In this document: positions 19,547-28,598 of the stretch, one piece after another
Layout of the letters: each line of letters begins with the position of its first letter
Numbering within the stretch: position 1 is the first letter of the stretch
NCBI RefSeq assembly: GCF_014649995.1
Contig: NZ_BMUC01000018.1
Coordinates: 62,001 to 126,000 of the forward strand
Direction: 5' to 3'
Length of the DNA stretch: 64,000 bases
Source: Streptomyces griseoflavus
Lineage (GTDB): Bacteria > Actinomycetota > Actinomycetes > Streptomycetales > Streptomycetaceae
The notes under the pieces: generated by a model
What the model was told of the DNA's origin: nothing
What the model saw: only the letters and a program-made list of their open reading frames with translations
Database searches by the model: none
Program-made: the position numbers and the translations under genes

Positions 19547-20768
19547 CCAGGAACCCACCGCCGGCGAGCAGCACCAGCACCCCGCCCGTGATGCCCAGCG
19601 CGACCCCGATGCCGTCGGTCCCGCCGCCCGCCGGGGCGCTCGCCACCGGCTGCGACCCGGCCACGGCACCTCCGGCCTCACCGGGGGAGGCGGACGGACC
19701 CGGCTGCGCGCCGGCCTGGACGGCGCTCTTCGGCGGCACCAGCTCCCCGACCGGTTCGACCTTGCCGGCCGCCTGGAAGCCCCAGTCCAGGAGCCGCGCG
19801 GTCTCCTTGTAGACCCCGTTGGACTCGTCCTTCTCCGGGTTCATCACGGTGACCAGCAGCACCTTGCCGCCCCGCTCGGCGACACCGGTGAAGGTCGCGC
19901 CGGCGTTGGTGGTGTTGCCGTTCTTCACACCGGCTATGCCCTGGTAGACGGGCACGTCGGAGGCTCCGCTCAGCAGCCGGTTGGTGTTCTGGATCTCGAA
20001 GGACCCCCGGACCTGCTTGCCCTTCTTGTCCTTCTTCGTCTCGCCGGGGAACTTCGCCCGGACCGTCGAGGCGTACTCCCGGAAGTCCTTCTTCTGCAGC
20101 CCCGAACGGGCGATCAGCGTCAGGTCGTACGCGGACGAGACCTGCCCCTCGGCGTCGTAGCCGTCCGGGCTGACCACCTGGGTGTCGAACGCCTGGAGTT
20201 CGTCGGCGTGCGCGTTCATCTCCCGGACGGTGTTCTCCACGCCGCCGTTCATCGCCGCCAGCACGTGCACCGCGTCGTTGCCGGAGCGGAGGAAGACACC
20301 CTGCCACAGTTCGTGGACCGTGTACGTCTCCTCCTCCTTGATCCCGACCATGCTGGAACCGGAACCGACCCCGGCCAGGTCGGAGACCTCGACCCGGTGC
20401 TCCGTCGTCTTGGGCCACTTCGGCAGCAGCGTGTCCGCGAACAGCATCTTCAGGGTGCTCGCCGGGGCCAGCCGCCAGTGCGCGTTGTGCGCGGCGAGCA
20501 CCTCGCCGGACTCGGCGTCGGCGACGATCCAGGACCGGGCGGACAGCTCCTTCGGCAGGACCGGCACCCCGCTCGCCAGGTTGACCTGCGTGCCCGGCTG
20601 CCCGAGCCGCGCGCCGCCCACCGTGGACATCGCGGCCGGGGGCGTGGCCGAGGGTGTCGCCGGGGGTTTGGGGGCCGCCAGGGCGACGGGCGCGGTCAGC
20701 GCGGTGGACAGCAGGACCGTGGTGGCGACCAGCAGGGAGCGCCGGACGGTGTTCTTGGGTGCGGGCAC
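19494..20768 (-). CDS. dacA: D-alanyl-D-alanine carboxypeptidase (low-mass PBP, S11 family)
   Basis: 424 residues from GTG 20768; the longer frame upstream is not supported. Signal peptide (residues 1-31), Pro/Thr linker, S11 domain and a C-terminal anchor helix (IGVALGITGGVLVLLAGGGFLV). Active-site motifs: SxxK as STLK (Ser104, Lys107), SxN as SGN (Ser162-Asn164), and K-N-G at 282-284 where KTG is usual. Its role is trimming the terminal D-Ala of peptidoglycan stem peptides. Convergent with and overlapping the YihY gene. Confidence 0.92.
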   Translation of the reverse strand: MPAPKNTVRRSLLVATTVLLSTALTAPVALAAPKPPATPSATPPAAMSTVGGARLGQPGTQVNLASGVPVLPKELSARSWIVADAESGEVLAAHNAHWRLAPASTLKMLFADTLLPKWPKTTEHRVEVSDLAGVGSGSSMVGIKEEETYTVHELWQGVFLRSGNDAVHVLAAMNGGVENTVREMNAHADELQAFDTQVVSPDGYDAEGQVSSAYDLTLIARSGLQKKDFREYASTVRAKFPGETKKDKKGKQVRGSFEIQNTNRLLSGASDVPVYQGIAGVKNGNTTNAGATFTGVAERGGKVLLVTVMNPEKDESNGVYKETARLLDWGFQAAGKVEPVGELVPPKSAVQAGAQPGPSASPGEAGGAVAGSQPVASAPAGGGTDGIGVALGITGGVLVLLAGGGFLVNRRWPLPDLVRRRPRP

Positions 20769-20940
20769 GGACGGAAACGTACATGCCACATCGGAGGATG
20801 TCCCGCCCCGGTCGCCACCCCCGGAAAGGAACCGGACAGGGGCCGGTGATACTGGACGTATGCCGTGCTCACCCGGGGGACAACCCCTGGACCCCCGGCC
20901 GCCCGCGGGAGCCCGGTACCGCGATGAAAGGTCTTGTTCG

Positions 20941-21192
20941 GTGAAGCTCAGCCGCCCCGTCTCCTGGTTCCTGCTCACCTTCGGGGTGTGGAGCTGGATC
21001 ATCTGGATCACTTTCGTCAAGAACCTGGTCAAGGACAGCAGCGGGCTCGCGTTCGAAAACGGGAATCCGACGGCGTACTTCTTCGTTCATCTGACGCTGG
21101 CCGTCGTCTCCTTCATATGGGGGACGGTCATCGGGGGCATCGGGTTGCGCGGACTGCGCGCATTGAGCCGGACGTCACGGACGACGTCGTAA
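20941..21192 (+). CDS. SCO4848-family small membrane protein
   Basis: 83 residues from GTG 20941. Two membrane helices (SWFLLTFGVWSWIIWITFVKNL and AYFFVHLTLAVVSFIWGTVIGGIGL) with a short extracellular loop (KDSSGLAFENGNPT). The sequence matches what I recall as the Streptomyces SCO4848 membrane protein family, found between the D-Ala-D-Ala carboxypeptidase and the metallophosphoesterase as here. It is 24 bases from the phosphoesterase gene, so probably cotranscribed. No function is known. Confidence 0.82.
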   Translation: MKLSRPVSWFLLTFGVWSWIIWITFVKNLVKDSSGLAFENGNPTAYFFVHLTLAVVSFIWGTVIGGIGLRGLRALSRTSRTTS

Positions 21193-21216
21193 CGGAAAGC
21201 AGGGGAACACCGCACC

Positions 21217-22554
21217 GTGGCCATCGTTGTCTTTGTACTCGTCGCGCTCCTGGTCCTGGCCGTCCTGGTCACGGGCAACTGGTACGTGTGGCGGCGCCTG
21301 TTCCGGGACACCACACGGGGCCCGGGCGCCGTGCGCCGCGCCGGTGCGGTGCTGATCGCCGGAGGCTGGGCGCTGACCTTCGGCGCGTTCGCCGTCTCGC
21401 GGTCCGGGGCGCCCTTCTGGCTCCAGCAGGTGCTGGCCTGGCCCGGTTATCTGTGGCTTGCGCTGTCCCTGTACCTGCTGTTGGCGGTGCTCGCGGGTGA
21501 GCTGGTGCGGCCGGTGCTGCGCAGGGTTCTCCAGCGGCGGGACCGGGCCGCGGGGGCGACGGCGGTGCCGGCGGACCAGCCCGCGAAGCCGGAGGCCATA
21601 TCCGTGGGCAAGGGGGCGGGCCCGGTGCGGGACACCGGGACGGACGCCGGACCGGATGCCGGACCGGGTGCGGGACCGGACGGGGGAGAAGCCCCCGCGG
21701 TGCCGGAGGTTCCGGCTCCGGCGGCCGGGCCCTCGCGCCGGCTCTTCGTCTCCCGGGTCGTCGGCGGGGCCGCCGCCGCGGCGGCCGTGGGGACGGTGGG
21801 TTACGGGACGTACGGGGTGCTGCGCGGGCCGCGGGTGAAGCGGGTCACCGTGCCCCTGGCCAAGCTGCCCCGCGCGGCGCACGGCTACCGCATCGCGGTG
21901 GTCAGCGACATCCACCTGGGGCCGGTGCTGGGGCGGGGGTTCGCGCAGAAGGTCGTCGACACGATCAACTCGACCCAGCCGGACCTGATCGCGGTCGTCG
22001 GGGACCTCGTGGACGGTGACGTGAAGGATCTCGGGCCGGCCGCGGCCCCGCTGGCGCAGCTGAGGGCACGGCACGGGTCGTTCTTCGTCACCGGCAACCA
22101 CGAGTACTTCTCGGGTGCCGGGCAGTGGGTCGAGGAGGTGCGGCGGCTCGGACTGACCCCGCTGGAGAACGCGCGCAGGGAACTGCCGTACTTCGACCTG
22201 GCCGGGGTCAACGACGTGGCCGGGGAGGACGAGGGCCAGGGGCCGGACTACCAGCGGGCGTTGGGGGACCGGGACCGGGAACGGGCGTGCGTGCTGATGG
22301 CCCACCAGCCCGTGCAGATCCATGACGCCGTGGACCACGGGGTCGACCTGCAGTTGTCCGGTCACACGCACGGGGGACAGCTGTGGCCCGCGAGCCTGCT
22401 CGCCGCTGCGGCCAACCCGACGCTGGCGGGCCTGGAGCGCTACGGGGACACGCAGTTGTACGTCAGCCGGGGAGCGGGTGCGTGGGGGCCGCCCACCCGG
22501 GTGGGAGCGCCGTCGGACGTCACGGTGATCGAGCTCGCCTCGCGGGAGGCGTGA
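21217..22554 (+). CDS. Membrane-anchored metallophosphoesterase
   Basis: 445 residues from GTG 21217. Three to four N-terminal membrane helices (1-105), then a long Pro/Gly/Ala-rich linker, a further Arg-preceded hydrophobic segment (SRRLFVSRVVGGAAAAAAVG) and a calcineurin-type catalytic domain. All metal motifs are visible: SDIHLGP (D, H), GDLVDGD (D), GNHEY (N, H), AHQP and GHTHGGQ (H, H). Closest known type is the YkuE/YaeI phosphoesterase group linked to envelope lipids or nucleotides. It probably acts outside the membrane; substrate unknown. The same frame stays open for 33 codons after its TGA (see findings). Confidence 0.88.
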   Translation: MAIVVFVLVALLVLAVLVTGNWYVWRRLFRDTTRGPGAVRRAGAVLIAGGWALTFGAFAVSRSGAPFWLQQVLAWPGYLWLALSLYLLLAVLAGELVRPVLRRVLQRRDRAAGATAVPADQPAKPEAISVGKGAGPVRDTGTDAGPDAGPGAGPDGGEAPAVPEVPAPAAGPSRRLFVSRVVGGAAAAAAVGTVGYGTYGVLRGPRVKRVTVPLAKLPRAAHGYRIAVVSDIHLGPVLGRGFAQKVVDTINSTQPDLIAVVGDLVDGDVKDLGPAAAPLAQLRARHGSFFVTGNHEYFSGAGQWVEEVRRLGLTPLENARRELPYFDLAGVNDVAGEDEGQGPDYQRALGDRDRERACVLMAHQPVQIHDAVDHGVDLQLSGHTHGGQLWPASLLAAAANPTLAGLERYGDTQLYVSRGAGAWGPPTRVGAPSDVTVIELASREA

Positions 22555-22741
22555 GGGGCACCGCACCGTGAGGCCCTCGACCGGCTCACCGCGCTCGTCG
22601 CGGGCACCGCACGCGTCGCGGAACTCACGGCAGCGGAACCGGACGCCTCCGCCTGAGCCCGGCCCGGCGGCCCCCGTCCGCCCGGACCGCCGTCGTGTCC
22701 GGTGCCGGGCGCTGCCGTGTACGCCGGGGGGCCGCCCGGCC

Positions 22742-24295
22742 TCACCGGGCCGGAGGGTCCGGGGTGCTGACGTGTGCGGTGCCGGGCGCGTGAGCCCGGG
22801 GCCGTCCGGCGTCGGCGGCCCCGGGTGTCCGGGGCGCCGTCGGCTCCGGTGCGGGGCGGTTCGGGAGTGTCACGGTGACGGTCAGGCCCTCGCCCGGTGC
22901 CGTGCTCACCGTCACCTCGCCGCCGTGCGCCCGCACGACCCCCTGCACGATCGCCATGCCCAGACCGCTCCCCGCGCCCCCGCCCACCCGGAAGAAACGG
23001 TCGAAGACCCGGGCCGCGTCCTCGGGCGCGAGCCCGGGCCCGTCGTCCGTCACGGACAGCCGCACCTCCCCGTCCTCGCGGACCACCCCCAGCCGCACCG
23101 GTACGTCGGCCGGGGTGTGCGTGCGCACGTTGCCGAGCAGGTTGCCCAGGACCTGCCGCAGCCCGGCCTCGTCCGCGCGCACCAGCACCGAGCCGCCGGC
23201 GTCCACGGTCACCGGACGCTCCGGCTGCTGCGCCCGCACGTCCTCCGCCGCGTCCCGCACCAGCCGGCACACGTCCACGTTCCGCAGCCGCAGTTCGGGA
23301 CGCTGGTCCAGCCGGGCCAGCAGCAGCAGTTCGTCGACCAGCCGGGCCATCCGCTCGGACTCCGTCATCATCCTGTCCCAGGCCCGCCCGCGCTCCGCCG
23401 GCTTCCGCAGCATCCCCCGGTCGTACAGCTGGAGGTAGCCGCGTATCGCGGCCAGCGGTGTGCGCAGTTCGTGCGAGGCGTCGGCGACGAACCGGCGCAG
23501 CTGGGCCGCGCTGCGCTCGCGCGTGCGGTACGCCGACTCCACCTGCTGGAGCATCGAGTTGAGGGCGAGCCGCAGTTGCTCCACTTCGAGGATCGTCTCC
23601 CGGCTGGAGGGCACCCGCCGGGTCAGGTCGCCTTCCGCGATCGCCGACGACGTCTCCACCATGTCCTCCAGCGACCGCATCCGGCGCCGCACACTGAACA
23701 TGGTCAGGCAGGCGAGCAGCGACAGCAGCAGCGTGCCGATGGCCAGGTCGAACCTGACCGCCTTGGCGACGACGTCGTGCACCGCCTCGGTGGACGCGGC
23801 GATCATGATGTACGTGCCGTCCGCGAGCCGGGTGCCGGTGACCCGGTAGGCGGAGCCGCGCACGGTGACGTCGCGCGGCTCCGGGTCCCGCAGCAGCGCC
23901 GGCACGTCGCCCACCGCGTCCGCCAGGGCCCGCTGGGCGTCGGTCGGCGCGAAGCCCAGGACGCCGACGGGCTCGCCCCGGGCGTCCACCGCCGCGAAGA
24001 TCGAGTCCGGGTCGTCCTCCCTCTCCCAGTCCGGATCCACCCGGTCGCGGAAGAAGCTCAGCACGCTCAGGGAGTCGATCTGCCGCAGCGTCAGCTCGGA
24101 GCCGCCCAGCGAGTCGCGGGTCCGGGTCAGCTCCGCGTCGATCTGGTCGAGCAGGTAGTAGCGCATGCCCAGCACGCTCACCACGGTGGCGGCGACGATG
24201 CCGAGCGCCAGCAGCACCACGTTGGCCAGGGTCAGCCGGCCGCGCAGCGAGTGAACACCCCGCATGCGAGCAGGCCTTCGCGCGGGCAGCCTCAC
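22742..24295 (-). CDS. Two-component sensor histidine kinase
   Basis: 517 residues. Membrane helix 1 (about 20-43), an extracytoplasmic sensor region (about 45-180, with ISL-type LLDQIDAELTRTRDSLGG), helix 2 (183-200), HAMP (about 203-255), dimerisation domain with phospho-acceptor His275 (SHELRTPLAA), and an ATPase domain with N box NLLGNVRTH, G1 DDGPGLAPED and G2 GAGSGLGMAIV. A Pro/Ala-rich tail of about 35 residues follows. GTG start overlaps the response-regulator stop by 4 bases, so the genes form one unit. Signal unknown; the adjacent MMPL transporter gene is a plausible target. Confidence 0.93.
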   Translation of the reverse strand: MRLPARRPARMRGVHSLRGRLTLANVVLLALGIVAATVVSVLGMRYYLLDQIDAELTRTRDSLGGSELTLRQIDSLSVLSFFRDRVDPDWEREDDPDSIFAAVDARGEPVGVLGFAPTDAQRALADAVGDVPALLRDPEPRDVTVRGSAYRVTGTRLADGTYIMIAASTEAVHDVVAKAVRFDLAIGTLLLSLLACLTMFSVRRRMRSLEDMVETSSAIAEGDLTRRVPSSRETILEVEQLRLALNSMLQQVESAYRTRERSAAQLRRFVADASHELRTPLAAIRGYLQLYDRGMLRKPAERGRAWDRMMTESERMARLVDELLLLARLDQRPELRLRNVDVCRLVRDAAEDVRAQQPERPVTVDAGGSVLVRADEAGLRQVLGNLLGNVRTHTPADVPVRLGVVREDGEVRLSVTDDGPGLAPEDAARVFDRFFRVGGGAGSGLGMAIVQGVVRAHGGEVTVSTAPGEGLTVTVTLPNRPAPEPTAPRTPGAADAGRPRAHAPGTAHVSTPDPPAR

Positions 24296-24981
24296 GTCAG
24301 CCCGTACCCGACCCCGCGCCGGGTGGTGATCACCGGCGGGCCCAGGGTGTCGAGCTTGCGCCGCAGATAGCTGATGTAGGTCTCCACGACGGTCGATTCG
24401 GCGGGCGCGTGCTCGTACTGCCAGACGTGGCGCAGGAGTTGCTCCTTGGGCACGATGCGGCCGCCGTTGCGCACCAGGAAGCGCAGCAGCGCGTACTCGG
24501 TGGGGGTCAGTTCCACCGAACGGCCCGCGCGGCGCACCGAGTACGTCGTCTCGTCCAGTTCCAGGTCGCCGTGGCGCAGCGGAGCCCGCTGCGGCAGCAC
24601 GTCGGCGGGGCGGGTGCGGCGCAGTACGGCGGTGATCCGGGCGACGACCTCGTCGATGTTGAACGGCTTGGTGATGTAGTCGTCGCCGAAGCCGAGCGCG
24701 CCGACGATCTCGGCGGGCGCGTCCCGTGCGGTGAGGAAGACCAGCGCCGTCTCCGGGAGCCGGGCACGCAGTTCACGGCCGAGGGCGCGGCCGTCCCCGT
24801 CGGGCAGCATCACGTCGAGCAGGGCGCAGTCGGGGCGGAAGCGCTCGGTCAGGGTGAGCGCCTCCCGGACCGTGGCCGCGGTCATGACCTCGAAGCGGTG
24901 GTAGCGCAGGGCGATGGCGAGGACGTCCGCGATGCTCTCCTCGTCCTCCACGACCAGCACGGTGCCGGGAGCTGTCGTCAT
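24292..24981 (-). CDS. OmpR-family response regulator
   Basis: 229 residues from ATG 24981; the longer upstream frame is not supported. Receiver domain at 8-120 with acidic Glu12/Asp13, phosphorylation site Asp56 (CALLDVMLPDGDG) and Lys near TKPFNIDEVVARI. A winged-helix DNA-binding domain covers about 135-228 (LELDETTYSVRR...LTPTEYALLRFLVRNGGRIVPKEQLL...YLRRKL). First gene of the unit with the kinase. Its start is 155 bases from the divergent MMPL gene, so it may regulate that transporter. Confidence 0.93.
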   Translation of the reverse strand: MTTAPGTVLVVEDEESIADVLAIALRYHRFEVMTAATVREALTLTERFRPDCALLDVMLPDGDGRALGRELRARLPETALVFLTARDAPAEIVGALGFGDDYITKPFNIDEVVARITAVLRRTRPADVLPQRAPLRHGDLELDETTYSVRRAGRSVELTPTEYALLRFLVRNGGRIVPKEQLLRHVWQYEHAPAESTVVETYISYLRRKLDTLGPPVITTRRGVGYGLT

Positions 24982-25136
24982 GCCCCCAGTATCGGTGCGA
25001 CCGCATGCCGCCGTGGGGGTCAACGCCTTGGAGTTCCTTGAGAGTCCGGCGCGAGTCGTGTCGCCGGGCGGGCACCGCCGCCGATCCTGCTGCCCAGGAC
25101 CTGGGGGACCGACCGATTCGACGAAGGAGCTGGAAC

Positions 25137-27578
25137 GTGGCGGCATTGGCACGCTGGTGCTATCGGCATCGGCTGGTGGTCCTGTTGCTGTGGGTGGGGG
25201 CACTGCTCGGACTGGGGGTCTCGGCGAGCAGTGCGGGCACGAACTACGCGGAGGTGTTCTCGCTCCCGGACACCGACTCCAAGCGCGCGTACGACCTGAT
25301 GGAGCGGGCGTTCCCGGACCGCGCGGGCGACACCGACACCGTGGTGTGGAAGGCCGGGGAGGGTTCGGTGCGCGACGACGCGGTACGGTCCCGGATCGAG
25401 CCGGCGCTGGCGGAGATCGGGCGCATGGACGGCGTCGGCGACGTCACGGGTCCGTACGGCGAGCGGGGCGCGGCGCAGATCAGCGAGGACGGACGGATCG
25501 CCTACGCGCAGGTCACGTTCGCCGAGCAGGCGGACGCCGTGCCGAAGGAGCTGGTGCGGGACGTCGTCGACACCGCGCGGGGCGCCGCGCGCGACGGGCT
25601 CCAGGTGGAACTGGGCGGCCAGGCCATCACGCGCGTGCAGGAGCCGCCGACGGGCACGGCCGAACTGGTGGGCATCCTCGCGGCCGCCGTCGTGCTGTTC
25701 GTGGCCTTCGGGTCGCTCTTCGCGATGCTGCTGCCGATCGTGGTCGCCGTCTTCGGCGTCGGCGCCGGCATGTTCGGCACCCAGCTGATGGGCCACGTCA
25801 CCGACGTCCCCGAACTCGCCTCGCTGCTCGCCACGCTGATCGGGCTCGGCGTGGGCATCGACTACGCCCTGTTCATCGTCACCCGGCACCGGCGTGGCAT
25901 CCTGCGCGGCGCCGATCCGGAGGAGGCGGCGGTCACTGCTCTCGACACGTCGGGCCGGGCGGTGCTGTTCGCGGGCGGCACGGTGTGCATCGCGCTCGCC
26001 GGGATGCTGGTGACCAACCTGCGGTTCCTGGACGGTGTGGTCATCGGGACCTCGCTGACCGTCGTGCTGAGCGTGCTGGCCGCCGTCACCCTGCTGCCCG
26101 CGCTGCTCGGGCTGCTCGGCCACCGGGTGCTCAGCCGCCGCCAGCGCCGCGCGCCGGCGGCGCGGGGGCCGCAGGCCCGGGAGGCGAGCGGTCTCGCCGC
26201 GCGCTGGTCCGCCACCGTCGAACGCCGTCCGCGGTCCGTCGCCGTGCTCGCCGTCGTGCTGATGGCCGCGCTCGCGCTGCCGCTGCTGTCGCTGCGGCTG
26301 GGCACCGTGGACCAGGGCAACGACGACACCTCCCTGACCACCCGGCAGGCCTACGACCTGCTCGCCGAGGGCTTCGGGCCCGGGTTCAACGGACCCCTCC
26401 AGGTGGTCGTGGACGGGGAGGCGTCCGACGCCCTGGTGACGGCGGTACGGGAGACCGAGGGGGTCGCCCGGGTCGCCGCGGTGCCGCCCGCCAACGGGGT
26501 GAGCGTCATCCAGGTGATCCCCGAGACGTCACCGCAGGACGTGGAGACGGACCGGCTCATCGACACCCTGCGCGAGGAGGTCATTCCCGGGGCGGGCGCC
26601 GAGGCGCACGTCGGAGGCGTGACGGCGGTGTCGAAGGACTTCGCGTCGGTGACGGGCGACCGGCTGCCGCTGTTCATCGCCACGATCATCGGTCTGGGCT
26701 TCCTGCTCCTGCTGCTGGCGTTCCGTTCCGTCGTGGTGCCGCTGACGGCGGCCGTGATGAACCTGCTCGCGGCGGCGGCGTCCTTCGGCGTCCTCGTGGC
26801 GGTCTTCCAATGGGGCATCGGCCTGGACGTGCTGGGCCTCGGCCAGGAGGGCCCCATCGCGTCCTTCCTGCCGATCATCATGCTGTCGCTGCTGTTCGGC
26901 CTCTCCATGGACTACCAGGTGTTCCTGGTGAGCCGGATGCACGAGGAGTGGGTGCACACCCGGGACAACGCCCGCGCGGTGCGCGTCGGCCTCGCGGAGA
27001 CCAGCCGGGTCATCAACTCCGCCGCCCTGATCATGGTCTGCGTCTTCCTCGCGTTCGTGCTCAGCGGTGACTACGGGGCGGCCATGGCGGGTGTGGGCCT
27101 GGCCGCGGCGGTCGCCCTGGACGCGTTCATCCTGCGCACCGCGCTGGTCCCGGCCGTGATGCACCTGCTCGGCCGGTCCAACTGGTGGCTGCCGGCCGGA
27201 CTCGACAAGCGGCTTCCGCACCTGGCGGTGGAGCCCCGGGAGGACACCGCTTCGCGGCCCGCCGCCGGAACACCGTCGCCGGACCCCGGCGGGCGCGACG
27301 GCGGCCCCTCGGTCGTCCACGGTTTCGTACGCACCGCCGACGGTGAGCCCGTCGAGGGCGCGGACGTGGCCCTGATGACCCCGGGTGGCCGCCGGCTGGA
27401 CCGGGTGGTCTCCCTCGCCGACGGCGCGTACATCGTCTCCGTGCCGGCCCCGGGCACCTATCTGCTCGCGGCGACGGCGACCCGGTACGGCGCCCGCGCG
27501 GCACACGTGACGGTGACGGAGGATCCCCTGGTGCACGACGTGGAACTGACGCCCGGTGAGGTGGACGCCGTCAACTGA
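25137..27578 (+). CDS. MMPL-family RND transporter with C-terminal carboxypeptidase-regulatory-like domain
   Basis: 813 residues from GTG 25137 after AAGGAGC. Two MMPL repeats, each with a large periplasmic loop and helix bundle; proton-relay helices are GLGVGIDYALFIVTRHR and FGLSMDYQVFLVSRM. Such pumps export lipids, glycolipids or drugs. After the last helix and ALVPAVMHLLGRSNWWLP, an extra segment from about residue 720 (VVHGFVRTADGEPVEGADV...GAYIVSVPAPGTYLLAATA) is a beta-sandwich of the CarboxypepD_reg type, absent from mycobacterial MmpL3. It lies between a two-component system and a TetR gene, overlapping the TetR gene by 8 bases at the 3' end. Confidence 0.9.
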   Translation: MAALARWCYRHRLVVLLLWVGALLGLGVSASSAGTNYAEVFSLPDTDSKRAYDLMERAFPDRAGDTDTVVWKAGEGSVRDDAVRSRIEPALAEIGRMDGVGDVTGPYGERGAAQISEDGRIAYAQVTFAEQADAVPKELVRDVVDTARGAARDGLQVELGGQAITRVQEPPTGTAELVGILAAAVVLFVAFGSLFAMLLPIVVAVFGVGAGMFGTQLMGHVTDVPELASLLATLIGLGVGIDYALFIVTRHRRGILRGADPEEAAVTALDTSGRAVLFAGGTVCIALAGMLVTNLRFLDGVVIGTSLTVVLSVLAAVTLLPALLGLLGHRVLSRRQRRAPAARGPQAREASGLAARWSATVERRPRSVAVLAVVLMAALALPLLSLRLGTVDQGNDDTSLTTRQAYDLLAEGFGPGFNGPLQVVVDGEASDALVTAVRETEGVARVAAVPPANGVSVIQVIPETSPQDVETDRLIDTLREEVIPGAGAEAHVGGVTAVSKDFASVTGDRLPLFIATIIGLGFLLLLLAFRSVVVPLTAAVMNLLAAAASFGVLVAVFQWGIGLDVLGLGQEGPIASFLPIIMLSLLFGLSMDYQVFLVSRMHEEWVHTRDNARAVRVGLAETSRVINSAALIMVCVFLAFVLSGDYGAAMAGVGLAAAVALDAFILRTALVPAVMHLLGRSNWWLPAGLDKRLPHLAVEPREDTASRPAAGTPSPDPGGRDGGPSVVHGFVRTADGEPVEGADVALMTPGGRRLDRVVSLADGAYIVSVPAPGTYLLAATATRYGARAAHVTVTEDPLVHDVELTPGEVDAVN

Positions 27579-28392
27579 CGGTGCCGGGGCGCTCGTCGCC
27601 GACGGGCGCCCCCTTCTCCGCGGGCGCCCTCTTCTCCGCGGGCGTCCCCTTCTCCGCGGGCGCCGCCTTCCCGGCGGGGTCGGGAAGCGCCTTGGTCATC
27701 CCGGGCAGGAACTCCGTGAACAGTTCGTGCACCTCCCGGACCAGGGGCCGCAGCACCCGGAAACGGGCCAGGGCGACACCCCGCGCGGTGATCCGGGCCC
27801 CCCGCTCGGCGAGCCGGTAGCTGCGCTCGCGGCCCTCGGTCCGGTCGAAGATCCAGTAGAGGCACAGCCCCATCTGCGACAGCCACATCAGCTCCGGCAG
27901 GATGTCGCGCAGTTCCTCGGGCACCTTGGTCCTCGTCCCGGCCAGCACCGCGCGGTGCACGCTGATCGCCTCCTGGCGCGCGTGCTCGGACTCGGGGGAG
28001 AAGGGGCTGAGCGGGCTGTCCGGGTCGGCCGCGTTCTTGAAGAACTGCACCGCGAACTCGTGGTACGGCGTGGCGATGTCCAGCCACGCCTTCAGCACCC
28101 CCGCGAGGCGGGCCTCCAGGTCGCTCTCGCGGGCCAGGACCTCCCGGGTCGCCACCTGGTGCTCGGCGGCGATCCGGTCGTAGAAGCCCTGGATCAGGTG
28201 CTCCTTGCCCTCGAAGTAGTAGTACGCGTTGCCGACGGAGACGCCGGCCTCCTTGGCGATGGCCCGCATGGTCGTCTTGTCGTAGCCGCGCTCCTGGAAC
28301 AGCCGCATGGCCGTCTGGAGGATCAGGGCGCGGGTCTGCTCGGACTTGCTGAGGGGGGCGCCGTCGCCGGGGCCGTCGTTCTTCGCGGGCAC
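27571..28392 (-). CDS. TetR-family transcriptional regulator
   Basis: 273 residues from GTG 28392. N-terminal helix-turn-helix domain about 15-62 (SEQTRALILQTAMRLFQERGYDKTTMRAIAKEAGVSVGNAYYYFEGKEHLI), then the ligand-binding domain of the TetR_C type with DRIAAEHQ and PYHEFAVQFFKNAADPDSPLSPFSPES. The last 30 residues are repeats of a hexapeptide like AEKGAP and are probably disordered. It is convergent with the MMPL pump gene and overlaps its end by 8 bases. Regulation of that pump is likely but not shown; the TetR promoter region is away from it. Confidence 0.9.
   Translation of the reverse strand: MPAKNDGPGDGAPLSKSEQTRALILQTAMRLFQERGYDKTTMRAIAKEAGVSVGNAYYYFEGKEHLIQGFYDRIAAEHQVATREVLARESDLEARLAGVLKAWLDIATPYHEFAVQFFKNAADPDSPLSPFSPESEHARQEAISVHRAVLAGTRTKVPEELRDILPELMWLSQMGLCLYWIFDRTEGRERSYRLAERGARITARGVALARFRVLRPLVREVHELFTEFLPGMTKALPDPAGKAAPAEKGTPAEKRAPAEKGAPVGDERPGTVS
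27604..27675 (+). repeat. 18-bp tandem repeat inside the TetR gene
   Basis: Four copies of an 18-base unit (GGGCGCCCCCTTCTCCGC and variants) start at 27604, 27622, 27640 and 27658, the last diverged. On the minus strand they encode repeated six-residue units of Ala-Glu-Lys-Gly-Ala/Thr-Pro type at the end of the TetR protein. Confidence 0.85.
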
Positions 28393-28598
28393 GGGAAGAG
28401 AGCCTAACGCCAGGGGCGGGCGCCCCACGGCGCGGTGCGGGTACCGGCGTCGCAGGTCGGCGGGGTGCGGCTGAGGTCCGCCGCGCGGATCGGGGGCGCG
28501 GTGCCTCCCGGGAGTGGGCGTCGAGACCGTCACCGTAGGGGCGGAGTGTGCCCTCACGTCCGTCTCGGGCCCGTGCGCCCGGACGTGTGGCACAGCCG

